A stretch of DNA of 63,608 nucleotides. It comes from Cyanobacteria bacterium SIG31 (lineage in GTDB: Bacteria > Cyanobacteriota > Vampirovibrionia > Gastranaerophilales > Gastranaerophilaceae). A program made the position numbers and the translations under genes. Positions 7,419 through 17,088 of this stretch are shown here, in pieces. The notes below the pieces were generated by a model, which saw only the letters and a list, made by a program, of their open reading frames with translations, ran no database searches and was not told where the DNA came from. The stretch lies in NCBI GenBank assembly GCA_015152465.1, contig SUTX01000012.1:1-63608 (forward strand), given 5' to 3'. Every line of letters starts with the position of its first letter. Positions within the stretch are counted from its first letter, which is position 1.

Positions 7419-9598
7419 AGATCCCTCTTTAGTCTTAAAAACGGAATTACAAATGGAATTATAATTCCAAAGTAGAATAGTTTATTCTTTTTGTACCAAG
7501 GTGTAGAATTCTCTATAAACTTCTTGTTTAATTTTTGAAATTCTTTTTCTTGTTCAATTTGTTCATTTGTCAAAACTTTTGGTTTTGATAAAGCTTCTTC
7601 TATTTTAGATAAAGCAAATTTGCGAATATTAGATAATTGGTCATTAACTTGTTTTTTGTCATAATCTAGCGAAACCCTCTCTAAATCTTCAATGCTTTCA
7701 ATAAGTGGAATATCTATTCCAAGTCTATTAAATAAAGAAGTAAATCTGACTGTTGCGTGAGTGTTTTTAATGCAAACAAAAGGTTTGTTAAATATTAAAG
7801 AAAATGCAACACAATGGAATGAATCTGTAATAATTAAATCAGAATTAATTATTGCAGAGAGCCAATTTTCTACAAGTTTTCCTTTATGTCTAGAGAAACA
7901 TTTTACATTTTCATTTCCATCAAATTTAATAATTTCTTTGTTAGTTTTTTCTTTAAAATGCTCTACTATAGATTGAGTTTCTTTAGTCGGATATAAAATA
8001 TATTGCATTATTTTATTGCTATAGTTTTCTTTTATCCCTTTTATTAAATTAAGATAATCTTCTTTCTCAAGGTAGAATACAGGGTCATTTATCCAATCAG
8101 CATCACAACAAAAAACATTTTTAAAAACATCTTTGCCATATTCTTCTCTTGTCGATAAATAATCAAATCTCTTTAGCAAATGCTGTACATAATTATGTTC
8201 AACATCAGAGTTTGTTGACCCATCCCAAGAACCAATAGAGCCAGAGATCATGATACGTTTTTTGCTTGAATCCGTAAAATTAAATAAATTTCGAGATATA
8301 TTTTTTCTTTCACATATATAATTTATCTGATTATCTGAACCAACAATAAACGTATTAGAAATTTTGTTTAAATTTTTAAAATCTTTGTTATTCAAACAAA
8401 AGTTTGTTAATTGGAAATGTTTTTTAAAAAACTTTGCATATCCTAATGGAATGATATTAAAAATACATTTACTAGTATATCCTAATTTTTTTACGACTTT
8501 ATGTAAAGCATAAGCTGCTAATATTGAACCATAATTATTATTCCAAAACCAAGTCATTAATAAACAATCAACTTTTTTATTTCTTTTCATAAATAATTTA
8601 ATAATATTTTTTATGAACTTTGGAGTGTGGTTTTTAAGACTATAATAATAGTATTTTTTACCAACTTCTTCTTTAAATATTTTATCTAAATTTTTATAAT
8701 CTTGATTTTTAACAATATTTTGATAGTATTCATATTTAGCAGGTTTTATTGATGGATGTCTTAATGGATGGTTATATTTTCTTAATTTATTAACATCAAT
8801 TTTTTTACATATAAGATTCGCATTTATTTCATTAAAAATGCTTAAACCTTTTGAAGTATTAATAAGAACCAGTGAAACTCCTTTATTCTTACTAAATTTA
8901 GTTTTTAATAATTCAGGATATTCTTTATCAACACCCCAAGCATCTGCAATAGTAATATCCCCTACTCTTTTTTTTGTGCCAGTATATTTACAACTAAAAC
9001 AACGTTCTTGTAAAATGTTTCCATTAAGAAAATATGTGAAATAAGAAGATAGATTTTGAGGTAATATTTTTTCTTTTATTTTGCCATTCTTTTTATAAAT
9101 AGCGATAAAACCTGAAGTACTCCAGCCGAAATGTTTTTTACTTCTAAATTTAAAATCGATAATTTTACTTTTAATAACATTCTCTTCTAAATATTTAATA
9201 TATTTATTAAATGTTTCAATAGAAGGTGTGCCTTCGCAACTTAAATCAACAGTTAATAAAATATCATAATCTTTTTTTAGATATGTTTTTAATCCAGCTA
9301 TTTGACAAGGTGTGCCCGAGAACAAAACAAAACGACCTTGTTCTAAAAACTCTTTTGCTTGTTTTATGGTATTACCAAGATTACTTTGAACATATTTTGA
9401 GCCTTGTAGTTTGTATAAATCTTCTTCTTTTTCAATATAAATATGTTTAACTTCAAATCCATTTTGCACACGTTCCATTGCACAACCAAATACAACACCA
9501 TTTTTCGATAAAACATATTTTGCAAGCTCTGCAAACATGCCACCAGATGAAGATTTTGAAATTAAATTATCATCTTTTGATTGAATTATATAACACAT
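7406..9598 (-). CDS. Fusion: FrhB-like domain plus polysaccharide pyruvyl transferase
   Basis: 730 residues in two parts. Residues 1 to about 330 match the C-terminal domain of the F420 hydrogenase/dehydrogenase beta subunit family (SSGGMFAELAKYVL, FSGTPCQIAGLK, then a cysteine group near ERCFSCKY and GDITIADAWG). Residues from about 340 match polysaccharide pyruvyl transferases (NNNYGSILAAYALHKVV, FIVGSDNQIN, SDLIITDSFHCVAFSLIF). The transferase adds ketal pyruvate to sugars; the redox-like half may act on the same polymer. The N-terminal ferredoxin domain often found in FrhB proteins is missing. The gene lies in the polysaccharide operon and abuts the next gene's end at 9598. Fusions of this type occur in other gut anaerobes; the electron donor here is unknown. 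Confidence 0.8.
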   Translation of the reverse strand: MCYIIQSKDDNLISKSSSGGMFAELAKYVLSKNGVVFGCAMERVQNGFEVKHIYIEKEEDLYKLQGSKYVQSNLGNTIKQAKEFLEQGRFVLFSGTPCQIAGLKTYLKKDYDILLTVDLSCEGTPSIETFNKYIKYLEENVIKSKIIDFKFRSKKHFGWSTSGFIAIYKKNGKIKEKILPQNLSSYFTYFLNGNILQERCFSCKYTGTKKRVGDITIADAWGVDKEYPELLKTKFSKNKGVSLVLINTSKGLSIFNEINANLICKKIDVNKLRKYNHPLRHPSIKPAKYEYYQNIVKNQDYKNLDKIFKEEVGKKYYYYSLKNHTPKFIKNIIKLFMKRNKKVDCLLMTWFWNNNYGSILAAYALHKVVKKLGYTSKCIFNIIPLGYAKFFKKHFQLTNFCLNNKDFKNLNKISNTFIVGSDNQINYICERKNISRNLFNFTDSSKKRIMISGSIGSWDGSTNSDVEHNYVQHLLKRFDYLSTREEYGKDVFKNVFCCDADWINDPVFYLEKEDYLNLIKGIKENYSNKIMQYILYPTKETQSIVEHFKEKTNKEIIKFDGNENVKCFSRHKGKLVENWLSAIINSDLIITDSFHCVAFSLIFNKPFVCIKNTHATVRFTSLFNRLGIDIPLIESIEDLERVSLDYDKKQVNDQLSNIRKFALSKIEEALSKPKVLTNEQIEQEKEFQKLNKKFIENSTPWYKKNKLFYFGIIIPFVIPFLRLKRDLCRK

Positions 9599-10488
9599 TA
9601 TTTAATTCTCCAGATAGGTATTTGAATTCCTAAAACAAAAACAGTTAAAAATCGTTTTTTACTATAATATTTATATTTAAATTTAAAGAAATAATAAAAA
9701 TCTATTTCGATACTATATTTATTAAACATTTTTTCTACTTTCAAAAAAGGATTACTTATTATTATTTTTTCCTTAAAACACTTATCTAATAATTTGATTA
9801 AATTAACTTTATGTTTATTTTTCAAAAAATATGCTATATTGGGTTTTATCCAACTTGCATCCCACCAGTGAATAGTATAAGTTTTATCTGTTACAAAATT
9901 TCTTTTTTCTTTTAACCCTATAGGAATAGGATAAAAATATTCTGGTGGCAATATTAAAATATCATCATTTTCAGTTATTTCAGTTGAATGGTTTAATTTA
10001 TAATGGTTTCTTAATATGTGAGTAGTTATTTGAGGAATTGTATAAAGTTTTGATTCCCAAATTTCTTTATTATAAAAATTCAAAATTTCTTCTAACAGAG
10101 AGTTGTTTTTATTAGATATACATATGGCAAAATTAATAGATTTATTATCTTCCCAGCCTAAAACTAATTTATTCTTTTCTAATAACTTAGTAATATCTTT
10201 TTCAACAGTTATATCTGTATCAAAATAAACTCCACCTTGTTCATATAAAACTTTTAATCGTGCATAGTCTGCAACATAAGCCCACATTTTGTTTTCATAA
10301 CAAGTTCTAAACCAAATATTGTTTTGACACTCTTTTTCAACATCAAATAATTCTTTGTTTTTCTCATTTATTTCTACAATTTCATAATTTGGCAACATTT
10401 GTTTCCAGTTGCTTATACATTCTAAAACTTTTTGAGGTTTTTCTCCTCCAAACCAACAGTAAAATATTTTTTTAGGAATTTGAGACAT
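9598..10488 (-). CDS. GT32-type glycosyltransferase (DXD sugar transferase)
   Basis: The start at 10488 is chosen because AAGGAAG lies just before it; the frame is open 12 codons further upstream but without a ribosome site. The 296-residue protein opens SQIPKKIFYCWFGG and has ADYARLKVLYEQGGVYFDTD, whose DTD at 90-92 is the metal and nucleotide-sugar binding motif of the Gly_transf_sug (GT32) family. These transfer hexoses such as mannose or galactose during capsule and O-antigen synthesis at the cytoplasmic membrane face. It overlaps the polymerase gene by 17 bp and abuts the pyruvyl transferase. The donor sugar is not determined. Confidence 0.85.
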   Translation of the reverse strand: MSQIPKKIFYCWFGGEKPQKVLECISNWKQMLPNYEIVEINEKNKELFDVEKECQNNIWFRTCYENKMWAYVADYARLKVLYEQGGVYFDTDITVEKDITKLLEKNKLVLGWEDNKSINFAICISNKNNSLLEEILNFYNKEIWESKLYTIPQITTHILRNHYKLNHSTEITENDDILILPPEYFYPIPIGLKEKRNFVTDKTYTIHWWDASWIKPNIAYFLKNKHKVNLIKLLDKCFKEKIIISNPFLKVEKMFNKYSIEIDFYYFFKFKYKYYSKKRFLTVFVLGIQIPIWRIK

Positions 10489-11950
10489 TATTACTTCCTT
10501 TATTTTTAAAATAATCACAAACATCTATTCGTAACAAAAAAGAGAGCTTGTATATAATAGCAATACATATTCCCAACATCATACAAGATTGTAATTCTCC
10601 AGAGGCAATATCATAGAAGGTTAATACAATATAAGATAATAGAGAAGCACCTAGTCCCGATGCAAAATCAAAAGCTATTCCATTTAAACAGTTTTTATAT
10701 TTTTTTAATAAAAATATAGTTCTAAGAATAAAACCATAATATAGAAATATTCCTACTAATCCATATCTGACAAAAATATCAACAAAAGGCGGACTGTGAA
10801 ATTGAACTTTCTCTGTATGTAATATATATTGAATCATCTCGCCTGTAATAGCAACTGGTGACTTATTATACTTAATTTGTTCAACCATTAAAATTGTTTT
10901 ATTAGAATGACCGTGACCGATTATTGGAGATCTCATACCGATATCAATCTGATTCAAAACATTAGACAAACGAGTGCCTAATGATTGTTCTGCAAGTATA
11001 ATATTATCTATGCTTTTTATATTATTAATTACTACTATAATTCTACCCAAATAAGAGTTTCTGATTTGATTTTCATTCAAGCGATAGATAATAGCTAAGC
11101 TTAAGCTTATTATAATCAAACTTGTTGTTGTAATAATAAAATATTTTTTTATAAAAGAAAAAATAGGTTTTATAAAATAAAGTAATGTCGATACAATACA
11201 ACCTACTAACCATATTGGAGATAATGTCAAAATTAAATTAAACCATATAAGTGGTATTGTTGTTATTTTGGTTAATTTATTCAAATAATTGTTTTTAAAA
11301 ATCTTGTATTTGCTTAAGGAAAAACTATATAAAATAGGCAGAAATAAAAATATATTCTCCGCAAAAAAGCCAGGTTCTACGTATACACTTTGAACTCGTG
11401 GTAAACCCATTGCATAGGCTTTATGATATTCTTTACCCCAAACAACGGTTTCTATATTATGTGTTTGTTCAAGTAAAAAGGTTAAAGGTTTAATATTTAA
11501 AGAATATGCAATAAAATCAACAACGCCGAGTGCTAAAAATAAATATAAAATACCATAAAATATTTTAATTAAAGTTTTAAGGGAAATATGTTTATATGTC
11601 AGGTATGCTATGGTTGTGTAACATAAAAACATACAAAGAATATAACGATAAAATATTTCCAATAAAGAAGAAATTGGATTAACAATACCTTGTATACTTA
11701 AAATTATAGTTATTGTAATTACATAAACAACAAAAAAACAATATAATATAAGAGGTTGATTTTTCTTTAATATTATTTTTTTTAAGAAAAATAAAAAATC
11801 ATTTCGTTTAAATATAGAAATAACAAATAATGATAAAAATAAGAAAAATAGACCTACTACACAATAAAAACTGACAAATGGTAAGTTTAAATGAATAAAA
11901 AAGATCGAAACTATAAATAAACTAAAAAATATTTTTAAATTAAATTTCAT
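10472..11950 (-). CDS. O-antigen polymerase-like membrane protein (Wzy/ligase family)
   Basis: 492 residues with about 11-12 hydrophobic helices and a large loop around residues 290-390 containing the IIGHGHSN segment, as in Wzy_C / O-antigen ligase proteins. In the Wzy pathway this enzyme joins lipid-linked repeat units on the periplasmic side. Polymerase is preferred over ligase because a flippase, a Wzz regulator and an initiating transferase are in the same operon and no second candidate polymerase is present. Sequence alone does not separate the two roles. The 3' end overlaps the GT32 gene. Confidence 0.75.
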   Translation of the reverse strand: MKFNLKIFFSLFIVSIFFIHLNLPFVSFYCVVGLFFLFLSLFVISIFKRNDFLFFLKKIILKKNQPLILYCFFVVYVITITIILSIQGIVNPISSLLEIFYRYILCMFLCYTTIAYLTYKHISLKTLIKIFYGILYLFLALGVVDFIAYSLNIKPLTFLLEQTHNIETVVWGKEYHKAYAMGLPRVQSVYVEPGFFAENIFLFLPILYSFSLSKYKIFKNNYLNKLTKITTIPLIWFNLILTLSPIWLVGCIVSTLLYFIKPIFSFIKKYFIITTTSLIIISLSLAIIYRLNENQIRNSYLGRIIVVINNIKSIDNIILAEQSLGTRLSNVLNQIDIGMRSPIIGHGHSNKTILMVEQIKYNKSPVAITGEMIQYILHTEKVQFHSPPFVDIFVRYGLVGIFLYYGFILRTIFLLKKYKNCLNGIAFDFASGLGASLLSYIVLTFYDIASGELQSCMMLGICIAIIYKLSFLLRIDVCDYFKNKGSNNVSNS

Positions 11951-11957
11951 TTCCTAA

Positions 11958-13052
11958 TTATTCCTCAACTATTAATGAATATTTTCTTATATATTCAGTA
12001 AACATCAAATTAGCACTAAATTTCTCTTGAATATATTCAAAAGTCTGATTATCTTGACAGTTTTTAGAATTTTTTATTAAATCTTTTAAACTATCTTTAT
12101 TTGTATAAAATTTTATAAAATCTTTTTCATCAAATATTCTGTGCTGAGGTATATCAGATAAAATTACACCATTTCCACAAGCTAAAGCTTCTATTACAGA
12201 CATTGGAAGTCCCTCAGATTTAGATGTAGAAATGTAAAAATCGGATGCTTGTAGATATTTTAGAATATTATCAATTCTACCAGTAAACATAACATTATTA
12301 TAATTTTGCAAATATTTCTTTGAATCTTCTAGTAAAGGGCCGTCTCCACAAAAAATATAATAGTTATCGTCATTTTTATCTGATAAAATCATATTAATCA
12401 TTTCAAAAGGATTTTTTCTTTCTATAAAAGAACCTACCCAAATAATAATATTTTTATCTTGTGGTAATCCTAGATTTTCTCTTAATGCTTGTTTATTTTC
12501 TACAGGTTTAAATATTTCTGTATCAATTCCATTATTTACATAACTAAAATTTATATATTTATACCTGTCAGTAAGAATTTTTGCTAATACTTCAGAACAA
12601 CATATGTTCTTTTTAATCAGAAGCAAAGAGATATGATTTAAAAAATACAATATCCAACCGAGCACCCCTGGATATAATTTTGTTAAATCTGTTTTATAAT
12701 CACTATGCACTGTTGTACAACGTCTATATCTATTCAAAAAAAATGCAGAAAATAAATTTGAACGAAAACAATGTGAATGTATTATGTCAGGTTTAACTTT
12801 ATTAATAATTTGTCTCAGCTTAAATCCACCGAATAAATATCCTTGCAAACGAGATAAGTTTAAAGATTGAACTTTAATTCCAAGAGATTCAAACTCTTTT
12901 AACCTAGAATGTTTTTCATTCTCAGGTGATAATGTAATAATGGTAACGTTATATCTGTTTTTATCGATATATTTAATTAAATTATAGAGAACATTAACAG
13001 GTCCAGACTTTACTAGTGTTGAAATTATGTATACTATTTTTATTTTATCCAT
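11958..13052 (-). CDS. GT4-family glycosyltransferase
   Basis: 364 residues with the GT-B fold of glycosyltransferase group 1. The N-terminal acceptor domain begins IVYIISTLVKSGPVNVLYNLI and includes DIIHSHCFRSN. The C-terminal domain has the nucleotide-sugar binding run IIIWVGSFIERKNP and the EX7E-type SEGLPMSVIEALACGNGVILSD. It would transfer one sugar of the repeat unit from a nucleotide donor at the inner membrane. It overlaps the acyltransferase gene by 8 bp and is 7 bp from the polymerase. The sugar and linkage are unknown. Confidence 0.88.
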   Translation of the reverse strand: MDKIKIVYIISTLVKSGPVNVLYNLIKYIDKNRYNVTIITLSPENEKHSRLKEFESLGIKVQSLNLSRLQGYLFGGFKLRQIINKVKPDIIHSHCFRSNLFSAFFLNRYRRCTTVHSDYKTDLTKLYPGVLGWILYFLNHISLLLIKKNICCSEVLAKILTDRYKYINFSYVNNGIDTEIFKPVENKQALRENLGLPQDKNIIIWVGSFIERKNPFEMINMILSDKNDDNYYIFCGDGPLLEDSKKYLQNYNNVMFTGRIDNILKYLQASDFYISTSKSEGLPMSVIEALACGNGVILSDIPQHRIFDEKDFIKFYTNKDSLKDLIKNSKNCQDNQTFEYIQEKFSANLMFTEYIRKYSLIVEE

Positions 13053-14109
13053 TTCTTACCCTTGCTTTTATATACTTAAAATTTTTATTTAATATTTCTA
13101 TTAATAATGGTATTGTTATTCCTCCTACAAGGTAAAGAATACTTAAAAGTAATTTAGTACTTGTTAGAACCGGAAAAGAACCAAGCAACCTTAGATTATA
13201 AGAATTATATATTATAATAAAATATGTAACGATTTTAAAAGCTAAAAAATGCAAACATAAAATACTAATCGTATGTTGTCCTACATATTCGAATATTTTA
13301 TTTAACAATTTTGAATATTTCTGAATAATAATTGATAAAGATAGAACAAAATAAAAACCAAATATTCCAAGTAAAGGAATTTTTATAAAATTAATTGCCA
13401 CTAAATTATTTATACCAAATATTGTTAAAGAAGTTAGTATAAATAAAATAAAACTATTTTTTTGATTTATATTAGTAAAGTTTTTAATTAATTCCCCAAG
13501 TAATAGAAATAGAAAAGTTTGGGCATAATAAAAAATTAATCTATAATATTGTGGAGAAAAATAAAACAATGCTATTTCACATAGAAATATTAGTACAAAG
13601 TATATGTAAGTCTTTTTTATTTTTAAACTATTTAAAATATAGTTTAAAAAAGCTAATGATAATAATCCCCAAAATAAAGATTTTAAGAACCAAGTTGCAC
13701 CGCATAATATTTCAGAAGATGATACGAGTGTTATGTGTTTTAAAGCCTTTATCGCAATTTCATTTGTAGTTAAATAATTTATAGATGAATTTAATCTAGG
13801 ATCTACAGTTATAAGATAATATTTTATAAACAAATTGTAAAACAACAAAAAAGAGAGGTTGCATAGGATATAAGGTTTTGCATAACGCTTCCAGATTTTA
13901 ATAATATATTGTTTTAATAAATTAAAAGTATTTACTGATTGTTCGTTAAAAAACATTCCTGCAAGGATAAAGAAAAATAGTACATGGAATGAAGTATAAA
14001 AATTATGCATTGGAGCATTACAATGTCCTGCAACTACAAATAAAATACATATCTCCTTTGCGATATCGTATATTGGGTTTCTTTTTGCGTTTATTACCTT
14101 TTGAGCCAT
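13045..14109 (-). CDS. Acyltransferase 3 family membrane protein (sugar O-acetylase)
   Basis: The start at 14109 is chosen because AAGGTGAAAAG lies upstream and it sits 2 bp after the preceding gene; the frame is open 22 codons further. The 354-residue protein opens with RNPIYDIAKEICILFVVAGHCNA, where the D and H match the catalytic region of acyltransferase-3 proteins, and then has about ten helices. The family acetylates or otherwise acylates surface sugars using cytoplasmic acyl-CoA. In this cluster O-acetylation of the polysaccharide is the simplest reading. Confidence 0.8.
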   Translation of the reverse strand: MAQKVINAKRNPIYDIAKEICILFVVAGHCNAPMHNFYTSFHVLFFFILAGMFFNEQSVNTFNLLKQYIIKIWKRYAKPYILCNLSFLLFYNLFIKYYLITVDPRLNSSINYLTTNEIAIKALKHITLVSSSEILCGATWFLKSLFWGLLSLAFLNYILNSLKIKKTYIYFVLIFLCEIALFYFSPQYYRLIFYYAQTFLFLLLGELIKNFTNINQKNSFILFILTSLTIFGINNLVAINFIKIPLLGIFGFYFVLSLSIIIQKYSKLLNKIFEYVGQHTISILCLHFLAFKIVTYFIIIYNSYNLRLLGSFPVLTSTKLLLSILYLVGGITIPLLIEILNKNFKYIKARVRNG

Positions 14110-14111
14110 TA

Positions 14112-15026
14112 TTATCTTTTCACCTTCGCTTTTACATACTTCAACACAAAATTTCCATAAATCAAAGTTGTCCAAAAAGCTTTTTGAACGAAATTATAAT
14201 CGTTCCAAAAATGTTTTTTGAAAAACTTCATCATTGATTGTGTAAAAATCCATATCGTTTTTACTTGCACAGCTCTTGTCGTTACTCCACCAACGTGAGT
14301 CACAATTGCATTTGGATTATAGACGGTTTTTTTCCCTGCCTTCGCAGTTCTTAATCCCCAATCAGTTTCTTCTTGGTACATAAAAAACTGCTCATCCATT
14401 CCGCCAATTTCTTCAAACAATGATTTTTTGAGCATCATACAACAACCTGACAGAGCGCCACATTCGTTTATTTCATCTCTATTCAAATGCCAAAGTGCAT
14501 AACCATTCAACGCTTCGCATTTTGGAAACGCTTTTGCAAGTCCAATCAAATGAAATAATGTATCTTTTGGATAAGGTTTCCCTCTCAAGCAAGGTTGTTG
14601 AAAGCTTCCATTTGGGTTTAAAACTTTTGGTCCGACCATCCCAACAGCCTCATTATTATCCAAATAATCAGATAATATTTTTATAACATTATTATGGAAA
14701 ACAACATCAGGATTCAATATTAAAAAATTGCGTCCTTTAGCTATTTCCATTCCAATATTATTTGCCTTTGCAAATCCTAAATTTTCCTCACTTTTGATTA
14801 CTGTAACATTGTTCTGTTCAAGTAATTTATCGATGAAAAAGTAACTTTCTTCGTTTTTGTCAGAATTATTATCAATCAAAATAATTTCAAACAAAATATC
14901 TTGAGTTTTTTCTCGTAAAGAATTAATGGTATCTTCTAAATACTTACCAGCGTTCCAATTAACCATAATAATTGAAACATCAAATAAATCTTGTGTATAG
15001 GTGGATTTTAAAAAGCTGCTCGCCAT
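14112..15026 (-). CDS. GT2-family glycosyltransferase (rhamnosyltransferase-like)
   Basis: 304 residues. The GT-A fold opens with DVSIIMVNWNAGKYLEDTI, followed by the LIDNNSD donor-binding segment and the NPDVVF region that replaces the DXD in dTDP-rhamnosyl transferases. The SGCCMMLKKSLFEEIGGMDE and QEETDWGLR blocks are typical of the WcaA/RfbF-like GT2 group. It probably adds a deoxyhexose to the lipid-linked unit. It sits 3 bp from the plsC-like gene upstream and 2 bp from the acyltransferase downstream. Confidence 0.88.
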   Translation of the reverse strand: MASSFLKSTYTQDLFDVSIIMVNWNAGKYLEDTINSLREKTQDILFEIILIDNNSDKNEESYFFIDKLLEQNNVTVIKSEENLGFAKANNIGMEIAKGRNFLILNPDVVFHNNVIKILSDYLDNNEAVGMVGPKVLNPNGSFQQPCLRGKPYPKDTLFHLIGLAKAFPKCEALNGYALWHLNRDEINECGALSGCCMMLKKSLFEEIGGMDEQFFMYQEETDWGLRTAKAGKKTVYNPNAIVTHVGGVTTRAVQVKTIWIFTQSMMKFFKKHFWNDYNFVQKAFWTTLIYGNFVLKYVKAKVKR

Positions 15027-15029
15027 CCC

Positions 15030-15686
15030 TTACTCCACATTCGCTTCCATGTATTCTTTCCACTGTTTCAAGATTTCGTCTTCAGGCAGCTGGTACGAAA
15101 TCGGTTTACCAATCTTCAACACGACGTGTTCTCTGAACGGTATTATATTATACCCCCTAAAATTACAGATAGCAACCGGTACAATGTCCATTTTTGCTAG
15201 TTTCGCAATACTTACAAACCCGCCTTTTACATCGTCAAATGTCTTTGCGCCTGGAACAGTCGTGCCCTGCGGGAAAATCCCCAAAGACCATTTGGTATGT
15301 TTTACGATATCAATAACCGTCTTTATAGTTGCGCTCTCAGGTTTTTCTCTATTCACCCCAAAAGAGCCCAAGCTGATTACCAAAAATCTTATCAATGGAT
15401 TTTTGTGTGTATATAATTCTTCCTTAGCCATATATGCTACAGGATGATTCGCAACCGTAGAAATCAATGGCGGATCTATATATGATTGGTGGTTTGCAGT
15501 AAAGACATAGCGTTTGCCTTTCTCCAAGTTCTCTCTGCCAACAAGTTTTGCGCCATAGCAAAAGAAAGCAGCTGGCCATACCACAAAGTATAAAAACCAA
15601 GTTATAAACAAAGTTCTTATAAATCCATAATCTTGCGGATATCTGCGATTATAATTACGTTTATCCCAAGGGAAAATCTTAATCAT
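15030..15686 (-). CDS. 1-acyl-glycerol-3-phosphate acyltransferase family (PlsC-like)
   Basis: 218 residues with one N-terminal hydrophobic segment. The catalytic NHQSYID (NHX4D box I, about residues 70-75), the GVNREKPE block and the FPQGT block are all present. PlsC enzymes acylate lysophosphatidic acid. Unusually the gene sits inside the polysaccharide cluster, overlapping the sugar transferase by 8 bp; two further paralogues lie at 30335 and 31016. It could be a housekeeping enzyme or could acylate a glycolipid; the sequence does not decide. Confidence 0.85.
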   Translation of the reverse strand: MIKIFPWDKRNYNRRYPQDYGFIRTLFITWFLYFVVWPAAFFCYGAKLVGRENLEKGKRYVFTANHQSYIDPPLISTVANHPVAYMAKEELYTHKNPLIRFLVISLGSFGVNREKPESATIKTVIDIVKHTKWSLGIFPQGTTVPGAKTFDDVKGGFVSIAKLAKMDIVPVAICNFRGYNIIPFREHVVLKIGKPISYQLPEDEILKQWKEYMEANVE

Positions 15687-17049
15687 GTCTTCCTCCCAAT
15701 GCCAAGAAAACAGCTTTTACCAAAATGCCGATTTCCCAAAATACGTTTCTATGTTTTAAATAATACAAATCATATGCAAGTTTTTCGGCCACGTCATCGT
15801 TATTTATACAATGTCCTTGATTAATCTGAGCCCAGCCTGTCCAAGCGGTTTTTGTCCATTGTCTGCAGATATAATGAGGGATTTCTTTTGAATACAATTT
15901 GACCAAATCATCCCATTCTGTTCTTGGCCCAACAATAGACATTTCGCCTTTCAATATATTAATCATTTGTGGAATTTCATCAAAACGAGCTTTTCTAACA
16001 AATTTGCAGAACGGAATCACCCTATCATCAGTTTCTTGGTTTTCAGCGTATCCGCCCTCTTGAACATTTTTAGGAACATAATCGTTAGAATACATTGTTC
16101 TTAGTTTGTAGCATTTAAATACTTTTCCACCTTTACCAACTCGGTTTTGCGTATAAATAGCTTTTCCGCCGTCTATCATTTTTACTCTAATTCCTACGTA
16201 AAGAAGAATTGGTAAAGTTACGGTTAAAATGATTAATGCTGCAACAACATCAAAAATGCGTTTACAAATATCATAAGCCATGGAGCGTTTGCTCATAAAA
16301 TCATAGAACAACCTGTTTATAGATTGTTTATTAATAAAGAGTTTGCCAGTTATCATTTCGTACATATCAGCCATTCTATAAAGCTTTACTCTTCTTGGAA
16401 TCGCTAGTACCAAATCTGATAGCAACTCGTCATTTAGTCTTTGTTTGTTAGCAACGACAACTATATCAATTTTCTTTTCTTTTATTAATTTTGTTAAATC
16501 AACAGGTTGTTTGTATATTTTATAAGTATTATCTTCTACAACATCTTCTTGTGAAAAATCTTCGACAAAGCCAACAACTTTCATCATCAAAGCTTGTTTA
16601 TTAATTATCTCATCAGCAATTAATTTAGAGTAAGAGTTGTTACCTATTATTAAAACGTTTTTAATTGGTTTTAAGTTGAATAAGTAAAAGTGAAAAAGTG
16701 CTCTATATAGTTTTAGACCAAGAAATATCGTAACTAAATTTGCTAATAAAAACTTAATTACTACAAGATGTTTAAAGAAAATTAAAAATAAAATAAACGC
16801 AGGAATTTGAGAGAAAATAACACCCTCAAATAATAAATATGCATTCTTCTTTGTATTATTGAACTCTCTAATCTTATAATTAGCTTTTAAAAACAAAGAA
16901 AATAGTCCTGCAATAACTGTAATAATTATAGTTGTAAGTTTTAAAGTTTGAGGCAATTGAAAATATTCGTACCAAAATGCCGTAGATAATCCTAAGATTA
17001 TCAAGTCAAAGGCAAACATTATTGGTACAGATTTTGACAAAGTTTTCAT
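15679..17049 (-). CDS. Polyprenyl-phosphate sugar-1-phosphate transferase (WbaP/WcaJ-type)
   Basis: 456 residues. An N-terminal part with about four helices (residues 1-120) and a nucleotide-fold middle (VLIIGNNSYSKLIADEI) precede the C-terminal bacterial sugar transferase domain: KRIFDVVAALIILTVTLPIL, YKLRTMYSND, RFDEIPQMINILKGEMS and IVGPRTEW. This enzyme starts repeat-unit synthesis by moving hexose-1-phosphate from a nucleotide sugar to undecaprenyl phosphate. It directly follows the Wza gene and so marks the start of polymer assembly in the operon. Confidence 0.9.
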   Translation of the reverse strand: MKTLSKSVPIMFAFDLIILGLSTAFWYEYFQLPQTLKLTTIIITVIAGLFSLFLKANYKIREFNNTKKNAYLLFEGVIFSQIPAFILFLIFFKHLVVIKFLLANLVTIFLGLKLYRALFHFYLFNLKPIKNVLIIGNNSYSKLIADEIINKQALMMKVVGFVEDFSQEDVVEDNTYKIYKQPVDLTKLIKEKKIDIVVVANKQRLNDELLSDLVLAIPRRVKLYRMADMYEMITGKLFINKQSINRLFYDFMSKRSMAYDICKRIFDVVAALIILTVTLPILLYVGIRVKMIDGGKAIYTQNRVGKGGKVFKCYKLRTMYSNDYVPKNVQEGGYAENQETDDRVIPFCKFVRKARFDEIPQMINILKGEMSIVGPRTEWDDLVKLYSKEIPHYICRQWTKTAWTGWAQINQGHCINNDDVAEKLAYDLYYLKHRNVFWEIGILVKAVFLALGGRHD

Positions 17050-17088
17050 TAGCTAACCTCTATTGTACTTACTCCCTACCTTTTAACT

